DNA of 5,265 nucleotides from Clostridia bacterium (GCA_009930155.1 RZYX01000113.1:1-5265), one strand, 5' to 3'. Positions 1-3,954 are shown, numbered from the stretch's first letter. Program-made: numbers and translations. The notes: generated by a model not told the origin, from the sequence alone.

Positions 1-67
1 AGCTATTTTTAGATAGGTTTTTTTTACGCCATTCAGCACTTTTAATTTCATTTTGTTCTGTTGTCAT
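1..67 (-). CDS. Partial CDS, N-terminal 22 codons, runs off the left edge
   Basis: An open frame starts with ATG at 67 and continues without a stop to the window edge. The visible peptide begins MTTEQNEIKSAEWRKKNLSK. It overlaps the last 20 bases of the 67-aa gene upstream (48-251), which fits the tight packing of this operon and suggests translational coupling. The ATG is preceded by AAAG rather than the usual TTATG, so the start is less certain than most. The fragment is charged and probably helical. Its SAEWRKK stretch loosely recalls KSEWRNETKK in the 121-aa protein at 1025-1390, but the match is too short to claim homology. No function can be assigned. Confidence 0.5.
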   Translation of the reverse strand, partial: MTTEQNEIKSAEWRKKNLSKNS

Positions 68-251
68 CTTTTTGTGTTTTTTTAAGTTCAGCACGTAAAT
101 CATCTAATTTTTTAACGTAAATATTTAGCATATTACGAGCGGCCCTTTCCTTCAACACTTCGCCGTCTCGCTCCCATTTATCAACATATCGAGTAAACTT
201 AATTACTTGGGCTCTAGTCTGGGCTATACTGCTTTTTAAATTTTTAGTCAT
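48..251 (-). CDS. Small Lys/Arg-rich helical protein, 67 aa
   Basis: A complete small ORF that I do not recognise. It is rich in Lys, Arg, Asp and Glu and has no proline or glycine-rich breaks, apart from one Gly near residue 30. The pattern from about residue 35 to 60 (ARNMLNIYVKKLDDLRAELK) suits an amphipathic helix or short coiled coil. It has no signal peptide and no membrane segment. The start ATG is in the ATATTATG context typical of this window and has no Shine-Dalgarno. It is separated from the upstream gene (391-585) by about 140 bp that contain a 23-bp tandem repeat ending 14 bases before the ATG. It overlaps the next partial gene by 20 bases. A small cytoplasmic DNA- or protein-binding accessory factor is possible, but that is a guess. 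Confidence 0.85.
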   Translation of the reverse strand: MTKNLKSSIAQTRAQVIKFTRYVDKWERDGEVLKERAARNMLNIYVKKLDDLRAELKKTQKDDNRTK

Positions 252-261
252 AATATTTTAA

Positions 262-390
262 TTAACAAGTTTCTTGGCGGGTCTGCGACAAGTTTCTTGG
301 CGGGTCTGCGACAAGTTTCTTGGCGGGCCGCGCATAAGCGAACAAATTTTGCATATATAAGCGAAATTTAGCGTTTGCATATTTTAGCAT
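262..390 (-). CDS. Doubtful 42-aa ORF that reads through the 23-bp tandem repeat
   Basis: An ATG directly abuts the TGA of the 64-aa gene (TGA 393-391, ATG 390-388) and opens a 42-codon frame ending in TAA at 262. The first half reads MLKYANAKFRLYMQNLFAYA. The second half is made wholly by the tandem repeat. Because the unit is 23 bp, not a multiple of three, the copies are read in successive frames and give unrelated peptides (AKKLVADPP, RNLSQ, TRQETC). The start lacks the TTATG context, though stop-start abutment could allow coupling. The frame may simply be open by chance across a non-coding array. Comparing relatives with different copy numbers would settle this. Confidence 0.2.
   Translation of the reverse strand: MLKYANAKFRLYMQNLFAYARPAKKLVADPPRNLSQTRQETC
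265..327. repeat. 23-bp tandem repeat, 2.7 copies
   Basis: Units lie at 265-287, 288-310 and 311-327 (the last is partial, 17 bp) and appear identical. Each holds AGTTTCTTG, then GCGGGTCTGCG, and is more GC-rich than its AT-rich flanks. The centre CAAG-TTT-CTTG is a small interrupted palindrome. The array sits between the 64-aa and 67-aa genes and ends 14 bases before the ATG of the 67-aa gene, so it would lie in that gene's leader. A related but distinct 29-bp array lies at 4198-4255. It could be a protein-binding iteron cluster or a product of replication slippage. It is not a CRISPR array, as there are no spacers. Confidence 0.9.
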
Positions 391-585
391 TCATTTGCAT
401 TTACTAACACATGTTAGCTTTAATTGATTATACTGCCATGTGCTAATAAATAGCGTACCGTTCTCCAAGTGACTCAGCGACCGAGGGACCCAAGCCCGCA
501 CCCTTCCTTTGTAATTAGTATCATACCAAAAAAGTAGGTAGGCTCTGGGTGTCTCAGCTAATAATGTGACATTGTGAATAGTCAT
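391..585 (-). CDS. Small beta-rich protein with WVPRSL motif, 64 aa
   Basis: A complete ORF. Its ATG overlaps the stop of the preceding gene (ATGA, 582-585), the classic arrangement for translational coupling. The core has a strand (residues about 5-10, VTLLAE), a second strand (14-21, RAYLLFWY), a charged turn, and then RAWVPRSLS at 30-38. A single small beta-domain ending in W(V/F)P(K/R)S is common in short phage and plasmid proteins, from memory, and no defined biochemical role is known to me. Two cysteines fall near the C terminus (C59, C63). The start is in the AAATTATG context. It is probably cytoplasmic, with no signal or membrane segment. Confidence is high that it is a gene and low for any function. 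Confidence 0.88.
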   Translation of the reverse strand: MTIHNVTLLAETPRAYLLFWYDTNYKGRVRAWVPRSLSHLENGTLFISTWQYNQLKLTCVSKCK

Positions 586-902
586 AATTTAAACCACGAT
601 CGGCGTTTTGCTTTAGTCGGCTCCTCCGTTGGTGGGTTTATGATATTCTCTAATTCTGCATTAAGATCGCGTATTTTTGCTTGTAGGCGATCTAGATACA
701 AATTTAGCACTTCTACAGTAGATACAAAATCATTGCTAAGATCAATAGAATTGTGCACCCGCGAATAAAGCCTAATACCTTCAAAACTGTGTGCGCCGGC
801 TAAATACTCCTTAAGAATACCATCTAAGCGCTGAAATTCGGCAGTATAGGCTTTAATTCGCAAGCGCAACTCTACTATTGTATCTATTTGCTCCGCTCTC
901 AT
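582..902 (-). CDS. Coiled-coil-like hypothetical protein, 106 aa
   Basis: A complete ORF of 106 residues, predominantly helical. Heptad-like leucine and isoleucine spacing is visible in residues 5-35 (IDTIVELRLRIKAYTAEFQR and on) and again in about 63-88 (VEVLNLYLDRLQAKIRDLNA). A proline-containing basic tail ends in KAKRRSWFKL. It has no signal peptide or membrane segment. It follows a 35-aa membrane protein gene by 18 bases and overlaps the WVPRSL gene by 4. The chosen ATG (902) has a weak context (AAATATG). A better one, GTATTATG, sits at 916 in another frame and reads a five-codon mini-ORF (MRKKI) whose TGA overlaps this ATG. The start is therefore uncertain: reinitiation, slippage on the A7 run, or a one-base sequence error are all possible. 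Function unknown. Confidence 0.85.
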   Translation of the reverse strand: MRAEQIDTIVELRLRIKAYTAEFQRLDGILKEYLAGAHSFEGIRLYSRVHNSIDLSNDFVSTVEVLNLYLDRLQAKIRDLNAELENIINPPTEEPTKAKRRSWFKL

Positions 903-920
903 ATTTTTTTGCGCATAATA

Positions 921-1028
921 CTAAGGTATTACAATATACCCTTTCACAATAGAATATAGGAACCAGGCGATAAAGTACGAGACTATTACCGCGCTGGTTA
1001 CTAACATGTTACGTTCTTTCCGTTTCAC
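921..1028 (-). CDS. Single-pass membrane miniprotein, 35 aa (GTG start)
   Basis: A short ORF between two accepted genes. It starts with GTG at 1028, overlapping the TGA of the 121-aa gene as GTGA, and stops with TAG at 921. The N terminus is strongly positive (KRKER, residues 2-6). A hydrophobic stretch of about 21 residues follows (8-28, MLVTSAVIVSYFIAWFLYSI and one more), then a short tail, KGYIVIP. By the positive-inside rule the N terminus should face the cytoplasm. An internal ATG at 1007 (residue 8) is an alternative start, but it would drop the basic head. Coupling by a 4-nt overlap, a clean membrane profile and an exact fit between neighbours support a real gene. It could be a holin-like, superinfection-exclusion or membrane-anchoring peptide, but nothing in the sequence decides this. 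Confidence 0.72.
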   Translation of the reverse strand: MKRKERNMLVTSAVIVSYFIAWFLYSIVKGYIVIP

Positions 1029-1390
1029 TTGTTTCCAGATATAGCCTGCAAAAGTGTGAGCAATTTGTCACCCTGCTTCACCTCCGACTCATCATCATCA
1101 TCATCCATAGCGTGTTGCGCAGCAAAAATGTTAGCAACGCGTACTAGGGAAGCGTAATCATCGTTATCCAAAAAAGACGCTAAACCCTGGGCGAGCAACA
1201 GCCCCAGCCCATTCACCTGTACCCCAACATTTGTGCTTTCACTCCCCTTTTCTACCGCGATCAAAATGTACGCGTAAGGTTTATCTTCAGCTGTTTCAAT
1301 AAGGTTGTCAAGCATAAGACCCACCTTTTTAGTTTCGTTTCGCCATTCACTTTTGTTAGATTTCTTTAAGTTTCTTTTGTCAGTTGCCAT
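1025..1390 (-). CDS. Small phage-type hypothetical protein with acidic run, 121 aa
   Basis: A complete ORF. The basic N terminus (KRNLKKSNK) is followed by a predicted helix (22-34), a hydrophobic strand (39-47, YAYILIAVE), a polar turn, then VGVQVNGLGLLLAQGLASFLDNDD (given here as its key stretch V55 to D78 only in outline), a helix at 80-92 and an Asp/Glu run at 96-103. The order strand, V.G.G..L...L...L..D, helix is one I associate, from memory, with a widespread family of short Bacteroidota phage proteins of unknown role. The glycine-rich part could be mistaken for a membrane helix but is amphipathic. The start is in the ACATTATG context, 47 bases after the previous gene, across a small hairpin (1418-1436). 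Its stop overlaps the GTG of the membrane miniprotein. Confidence 0.9.
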   Translation of the reverse strand: MATDKRNLKKSNKSEWRNETKKVGLMLDNLIETAEDKPYAYILIAVEKGSESTNVGVQVNGLGLLLAQGLASFLDNDDYASLVRVANIFAAQHAMDDDDDESEVKQGDKLLTLLQAISGNK

Positions 1391-1417
1391 AATGTTAATT
1401 ATTTAATGATTAGTATA

Positions 1418-1436
1418 TTAACGCACTTTGCGTCAA
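1418..1436 (-). other. Intergenic hairpin, 8-bp stem with 3-nt loop
   Basis: The arms TTAACGCA and TGCGTCAA flank the loop CTT. On the + strand one position is an A-C mismatch. In minus-sense RNA the same position is a G-U wobble, so the stem is complete only in the operon transcript. It begins two bases after the stop of the paralogue at 1438-1668. No U tract follows, so it is more likely an RNA-processing or stability element, or a weak attenuator, than a terminator. Confidence 0.5.
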
Positions 1437-1437
1437 T

Positions 1438-1668
1438 TTAGTCTTCTAATAGCATTTTTGCAGTGTCTACACATAGAATGCGGTTACCTTTGTCGGACAC
1501 ATTCCGGTAGTGTACAAAATTGTCAGTAAGTTTTATTGTAGCGTACGCGCCCGTGTTAGAAACATGGTGCTCCAGCACTACATATCTTTTACGAGTGTGC
1601 TTAATCCTGTTTTTAGCGTTAGACGTTAAACTATTAAGCACTTCTCTCAAGTTTTCATGCGTGATCAT
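1438..1668 (-). CDS. Paralogue 2 of MIT.ENLREV family, 76 aa
   Basis: A complete ORF that aligns without gaps to the first 76 residues of the protein at 2272-2541, with 38 identities by eye. Conserved blocks are MIT.ENLREV (1-10), YVVLE.H..N.GAYAT (29-44) and GN.ILC (61-66). An upstream in-frame GTG at 1680 would add MLTV. I prefer the ATG at 1668 because it matches the paralogue's start exactly and has the TTATG context. With this start the gap to the preceding gene is 12 bases. The protein is basic (RIKHTRKR at 21-28), lacks the 13-residue C-terminal tail of its paralogue, and has no signal or membrane segment. From memory, similar short proteins with a Y-V-L-L-E strand and a N-x-G-x-Y-A-T strand occur in crAss-like phages. 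Function unknown. Confidence 0.9.
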   Translation of the reverse strand: MITHENLREVLNSLTSNAKNRIKHTRKRYVVLEHHVSNTGAYATIKLTDNFVHYRNVSDKGNRILCVDTAKMLLED

Positions 1669-1680
1669 AACTGTTAACAC

Positions 1681-1980
1681 TTACTCGCTTAAATTTTCAA
1701 AATAAGGGAGATAGGACGCCGTGAAGTACCTATAAATGCTAGCTAAGTTTCTGTACTTTTTGGTGCGCCGGTCTAATGGCTTGCCATCATTAAGGATTGT
1801 TAGCGTGCACCCAAAATAATCGAAAACAGAAACATCAAGATCAGCAGCATTGCCAACTCTCGGGCCAAATATGCGGGGGTTGCAGATGCGGTTAGTTAAA
1901 CGTTTATGTGCATTAAGCATCACAAATTTGCGTTTAGTTTCGCCGCGGGACACTTCCACTAAATAATACTTTGCTTTCAT
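1681..1980 (-). CDS. Basic hypothetical protein, 99 aa
   Basis: A complete ORF that I do not recognise. It opens with a strand (YYLVEVSRG, 5-13) and another (KFVMLN, 18-23), followed by a basic stretch with HKRLTNRICNPRIFGPR (25-41). An acidic-hydrophobic middle (DLDVSVFDYFGCTLTILNDG) comes next, and the C-terminal third is rich in Tyr, Arg and Lys (RRTKKYRNLASIYRYF). Excess Lys and Arg with many aromatics would suit nucleic-acid binding, but no known fold motif is visible. The start has the AAATTATG context, 4 bases after the stop of the 91-aa gene, and the end is 12 bases before the start of paralogue 2. It belongs to the same operon as its neighbours. Only two cysteines are present (C33, C58), so a zinc site is unlikely. 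Confidence 0.9.
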   Translation of the reverse strand: MKAKYYLVEVSRGETKRKFVMLNAHKRLTNRICNPRIFGPRVGNAADLDVSVFDYFGCTLTILNDGKPLDRRTKKYRNLASIYRYFTASYLPYFENLSE

Positions 1981-1984
1981 AATT

Positions 1985-2260
1985 TTAGCTTTTTATCCCC
2001 ATTAAGTTTTTTAGAAACTCTATTTGTCTCATGTAACTATTGTCCATGTCTGTGAAATATGGGTCTCCCTCACTTAATTCAATATCGGAATAAAGGTCCG
2101 ATATATACTTATCCATGTCCGACTCAGACTCAAAAAAAGCAAGAACCCATCTTTTATAATCATTGCGGTTAGGCTTATCCCCATTTTCTATATCCCACGT
2201 GAACAGGTTTGTGGCCATACTTTTTTGGTCTGATAATTTTAAACCTTTAAATGTTTTCAT
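1985..2260 (-). CDS. Acidic hypothetical protein, 91 aa
   Basis: A complete ORF, unrecognised. It is rich in Asp and Glu, especially from residue 42 onward (AFFESESDMDKYISDLYSDI, then ELSEGDPYFTDMD), and includes several aromatics. The sequence suggests a short alpha/beta protein with helices near 47-58 and 75-88. The ATG at 2260 has the GAATTATG context and lies 11 bases downstream of paralogue 1. A second ATG at residue 15 is possible but has a poorer context. The gap to the following basic 99-aa gene is only 4 bases. An acidic protein next to a basic one in a tight pair raises the possibility of a complex, which is only an inference. No catalytic signature, signal peptide or membrane segment is visible. 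Confidence 0.9.
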   Translation of the reverse strand: MKTFKGLKLSDQKSMATNLFTWDIENGDKPNRNDYKRWVLAFFESESDMDKYISDLYSDIELSEGDPYFTDMDNSYMRQIEFLKNLMGIKS

Positions 2261-2271
2261 AATTCTATTTT

Positions 2272-2541
2272 TTAGCGGGTAGAACCCTCCGGCATTGTTT
2301 CATTAGTGGATAAGTCTCTCAATATACTTTGCACGTCTTCGGTGCACAGTATACAATTACCATGTTTCCAGGCATGCTGGTACCTAACATAATCATTGGT
2401 AAGCCTTGCAGTCGCATAAGCTCCGGCATTAAAAATGTGGAGCTCCAATACTACATAATACTTCTCACTGGAGAGTATACGTTTTTTGGTTTTGTCGTCC
2501 AGGGAATCAATTACCTCCCTTAAGTTTTCGCGTGTGATCAT
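2272..2541 (-). CDS. Paralogue 1 of MIT.ENLREV family, 89 aa, first gene of the left operon
   Basis: A complete ORF and ungapped paralogue of 1438-1668 over 76 residues (38 identities by eye). It has an extra polar C-terminal tail (LSTNETMPEGSTR). The fold appears to be N-terminal helix (3-24), strand (28-36, YYVVLELHI), turn N-A-G, strand (41-48, AYATARLT), a linker, then GNCILC and a final helix (69-76). The two cysteines of GNCILC become one in the paralogue. The ATG is in the AAATTATG context. A promoter-like repeat with boxes at 2565-2572 and 2592-2596 would give a leader of roughly 15-20 nt, so this is probably the first gene of the operon that continues to the left edge. Function unknown. 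Confidence 0.92.
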   Translation of the reverse strand: MITRENLREVIDSLDDKTKKRILSSEKYYVVLELHIFNAGAYATARLTNDYVRYQHAWKHGNCILCTEDVQSILRDLSTNETMPEGSTR

Positions 2542-2560
2542 AATTTTTTGGTTTTTATTT

Positions 2561-2619
2561 ACTATAAAGATAAGAATAATTCTTTAAATATGAAAATATT
2601 TTTTGCTAATAAATACTAA
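2561..2619 (-). repeat. 59-bp dispersed repeat, copy A
   Basis: An ungapped match to the copies at 3713-3771 (about 48 of 59 identical by eye) and 3855-3913. Most conserved are ATAAAGATA at the left end, ATG.AAATATTT in the middle and GCTAA.AA toward the right. It reads as a promoter on the minus strand and as a 9-codon ORF (MKIFFANKY, 2590-2619) on the + strand. It lies just upstream of the gene at 2272-2541. Confidence 0.85.
2565..2596 (-). promoter_or_regulatory. Predicted Bacteroidota-type promoter A
   Basis: On the minus strand the -7-like box TATCTTTA (2572-2565) is preceded by 19 nt and then TTTTC (2596-2592) as the -33-like box. The Bacteroidota primary-sigma consensus is TTTG, 19-21 nt, TAnnTTTG. 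The spacing and first box agree, and the last base differs (A for G). The predicted transcript starts around 2555-2560 and reaches the ATG at 2541 after a short leader. The same two boxes at the same spacing occur in copies B and C. Confidence 0.6.
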
Positions 2620-2659
2620 ATTTGCACCATCACCGGCGACCTTTGTATTAAATTAAATT

Positions 2660-2693
2660 AAAAAAGGGGACCCGGTTAAGGATCCCCTTTTTT
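2660..2693 (-). terminator. Intrinsic terminator after the 306-aa gene
   Basis: A stem of GGGGACCC pairing with GGATCCCC, with one internal mismatch, loop GGTTAA, flanked by AAAAAA on the left and TTTTTT on the right. In minus-sense RNA it reads stem, then U6, seven bases after the stop of the 306-aa gene, exactly where a terminator is expected. The A and T flanks make it potentially bidirectional. It separates the 306-aa gene from the downstream operon and its own promoter A. Confidence 0.93.
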
Positions 2694-2700
2694 GCATTCA

Positions 2701-3621
2701 TTACTCAAGGTTAGCATCGGCGGCTGCTTCTGCTTCTGCTTCCTGAAGCGCTTGGTGCTTTGCTTCAATCTTTTCTTGCAGTTGTGCAAGCTGGGCGCTC
2801 AGTTGCTCAAGTTCTTTCGCAATGTACTCAGCTCGTTTTGCAGGATCGGATAGGGTAGCAGCTTTCTCACGTTTCTCAGCATTTTTTGCAAAGATTTCGG
2901 GATCAATTTCCTCCAAAACCTTCACCCCGTTCCCATACACTTTGTGGATGGTTTTGCCGTCTTCCTTACGAAGGCGATACATAACCCGGTTGCTCCTTTT
3001 TTCGTGCATTGCGCCGATGATGAGCGCCTTGGTCACTTCACCGTCTTTATTGCTAAATTCGGTAATTTCAGCAAACTTTCCGATCTGCTGGTAGGCATCC
3101 GCGAGTTGCTCCATAATCTCCTTCTCAGTGTACTCGGCACCTTTTTGCGTGCGTACATTTTTAGTGATCGCAACCTTTTCGTCTTCGCTAACTTTAATCA
3201 GCTCAGAACCAAAAGCTTTGCGGATGATTTTGCCACTCTCAAGATCTTTCACAATCCAGAGCGGGTTTTTCGCTCTTTGGTCGTCCAATACTCCGGTCAC
3301 AACCCCCCCAACCCATGTTGCCGTGTTGAAAGGTACCACCTGCGCCTTGTAACCAATTTTTGCTTTCATCTCCGCAACGATTGCGTTTCTTGCAGCTACC
3401 TCGGCCTCTTTAGCTTTTGTTTCGTCTTCCGTAGGTTCTACCTCGTCGGCGTCAACTTCGACAACCGTCGGAGTTTCTTGGTTCACGCTCGCAGTTTCTT
3501 GCGATCTGCGGGTGTCCAAAACTTCTTGGATTGCTGCCCGCTCCTCTTCTGTAGTCTCTTCGTTTCCGATTAAAGCCACCAGGCTTTTCGAGCTCATTTT
3601 TGCATAATTTTTTGTTGCCAT
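2701..3621 (-). CDS. 306-aa hypothetical phage protein: duplicated beta domain plus C-terminal coiled coil
   Basis: The largest gene here, with a complete start in the GTATTATG context. A helical N-terminal region (KSLVALIGN, then acidic EETTEEERAAIQEVL to residue 35) is followed by an acidic linker (40-75) with two QET triplets. Two tandem domains of about 55 residues follow: residues 89-146 and 180-238. They share IG..A.V..F, then V.G....R.....Y/W.V/L, GK.I.K..G and a final IKV.E/VKVLEE. This looks like a duplicated small beta-barrel (SH3- or KOW-like), often a nucleic-acid or protein contact module. A long Ala/Glu/Gln-rich coiled coil occupies 258-300. It has no signal or membrane segment. 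It forms a monocistronic unit with its own promoter, structured leader and strong terminator, which suggests high or independently controlled expression. From memory, similar proteins of unknown role occur in crAss-like phages. A structural or DNA-binding role is inference only. Confidence 0.95.
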   Translation of the reverse strand: MATKNYAKMSSKSLVALIGNEETTEEERAAIQEVLDTRRSQETASVNQETPTVVEVDADEVEPTEDETKAKEAEVAARNAIVAEMKAKIGYKAQVVPFNTATWVGGVVTGVLDDQRAKNPLWIVKDLESGKIIRKAFGSELIKVSEDEKVAITKNVRTQKGAEYTEKEIMEQLADAYQQIGKFAEITEFSNKDGEVTKALIIGAMHEKRSNRVMYRLRKEDGKTIHKVYGNGVKVLEEIDPEIFAKNAEKREKAATLSDPAKRAEYIAKELEQLSAQLAQLQEKIEAKHQALQEAEAEAAADANLE

Positions 3622-3680
3622 AATACTTAAATATTTAAAATGATTAATATATAAACCGATCGCCGGCCTAGTTTTCTGGC

Positions 3681-3705
3681 TAAGGATCCAACGCTTTGGA
3701 CCTTA
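3681..3705 (-). promoter_or_regulatory. Hairpin in the leader of the 306-aa gene
   Basis: TAAGG-A-TCCAA pairs with TTGGACCTTA around the loop CGCT, a 10-bp stem with one bulged base. It falls within the first bases of the predicted transcript from promoter B and about 60 nt before the ATG at 3621. A GC-rich stretch with GCCGGC follows at 3662-3667. There is no U tract, so it is more likely a stabilising or protein-binding leader element than a terminator. No known riboswitch is recognised. Confidence 0.55.
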
Positions 3706-3712
3706 ATTTGTT

Positions 3713-3771
3713 ACCATAAAGATAGGCATAATTTTTGAATTATGGAAATATTTCTCGCTAATAAAACCTAA
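3713..3771 (-). repeat. 59-bp dispersed repeat, copy B
   Basis: Ungapped match to copy C at 3855-3913 (about 51 of 59 identical by eye) and to copy A at 2561-2619. The + strand carries the 9-codon ORF MEIFLANKT at 3742-3771, with its ATG in the GAATTATG context typical of genes in this window. It lies upstream of the 306-aa gene. Confidence 0.85.
3717..3748 (-). promoter_or_regulatory. Predicted Bacteroidota-type promoter B for the 306-aa gene
   Basis: TATCTTTA (3724-3717) lies 19 nt after TTTCC (3748-3744) on the minus strand. Initiation would fall around 3707-3712, giving a leader of about 90 nt with the hairpin at 3681-3705. The -33-like box is the least consensus of the three copies. A palindrome at 3774-3789 lies immediately upstream. 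Confidence 0.55.
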
Positions 3772-3773
3772 AA

Positions 3774-3789
3774 TAATGCACCTGCATTA
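3774..3789. promoter_or_regulatory. Operator-like palindrome TAATGCA-CC-TGCATTA
   Basis: A perfect inverted repeat with 7-bp arms and a 2-bp centre, located about 25 bp upstream of the -33-like box of promoter B. A half-like sequence (TTGCACC) occurs at the matching place beside copy A (2622-2628), and a further TGCAT lies at 3812-3816. The size suits a dimeric helix-turn-helix regulator. The regulator is not encoded in this window as far as I can see. Confidence 0.45.
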
Positions 3790-3816
3790 CTAAAGTTTAC
3801 CAACATATCCCTGCAT

Positions 3817-3868
3817 CCTATCTTTATAAACAACATCAATAACTCTTTATTGATACCATAAAGATAGG
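3817..3868. repeat. Nested inverted repeat enclosing the -7 box of promoter C
   Basis: The outer arms CCTATCTTTAT (3817-3827) and ATAAAGATAGG (3858-3868) are perfect 11-bp complements. The inner arms ATCAATA (3835-3841) and TATTGAT (3848-3854) are perfect 7-bp complements around the loop ACTCTT. The right outer arm is the -7 region of the minus-strand promoter C. The left outer arm is the same box facing the + strand. This could be a cruciform, a divergent promoter pair, or a structured 5' end of a transcript. Confidence 0.75.
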
Positions 3869-3913
3869 TATAACTTTTGAATTATGAAAATATTTATAGC
3901 TAAAAATAGCTAA
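3855..3913 (-). repeat. 59-bp dispersed repeat, copy C
   Basis: The third copy of the family. On the + strand it encodes the 9-codon ORF MKIFIAKNS (3884-3913) in the GAATTATG context. On the minus strand it is the same promoter-like sequence as A and B, but no gene lies directly downstream before copy B. Confidence 0.85.
3859..3890 (-). promoter_or_regulatory. Predicted Bacteroidota-type promoter C
   Basis: TATCTTTA (3866-3859) with TTTTC (3890-3886) 19 nt upstream on the minus strand. A transcript from here would begin near 3850, fold through the inner hairpin at 3835-3854, and run on through promoter B into the 306-aa gene. It may be a second promoter for that gene or the start of a small RNA. 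Confidence 0.5.
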
Positions 3914-3920
3914 ATAATTG

Positions 3921-3954
3921 GGTCTTTTGGTATTAATTTTTACTAAAAACGACC
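3921..3954 (+). other. Stable hairpin, 12-bp stem with 2-nt bulge
   Basis: GGTC-TTTTGGTA (3921-3932) pairs with TACTAAAA-(AC)-GACC (3941-3954) around an 8-nt AT loop. In + sense RNA every position pairs, one of them as G-U. In minus-sense RNA that position is an A-C mismatch, which hints at a + sense function. It starts 7 bases after the stop of mini-ORF C. No clear T tract follows (TGTAAA), so it is not a canonical terminator. Confidence 0.5.

Noticed and set aside
574..768. 64-codon + strand ORF
   Set aside because: Antisense to the 106-aa and 64-aa genes, with no supporting start context or promoter.
1669..1680. GTG start four codons upstream of the paralogue at 1438-1668
   Set aside because: The ATG at 1668 aligns exactly with the start of its paralogue and has the window's TTATG context, so the GTG extension is less likely.
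1520..1705. 61-codon + strand ORF
   Set aside because: Antisense to paralogue 2. Its hydrophobic look reflects the reverse strand of charged codons.
2329..2523. 64-codon + strand ORF
   Set aside because: Antisense to paralogue 1, whose homology to 1438-1668 fixes the real frame.
2822..3352. Two further + strand ORFs (2822-3094 and 3128-3352)
   Set aside because: Both are antisense to the 306-aa gene and show no start signal or sensible domain pattern.
2944..3573. 209-codon + strand ORF
   Set aside because: It lies wholly antisense to the well-supported 306-aa gene, has no TTATG start context, and its Phe/Cys/Arg-rich composition is that of a reverse shadow frame.
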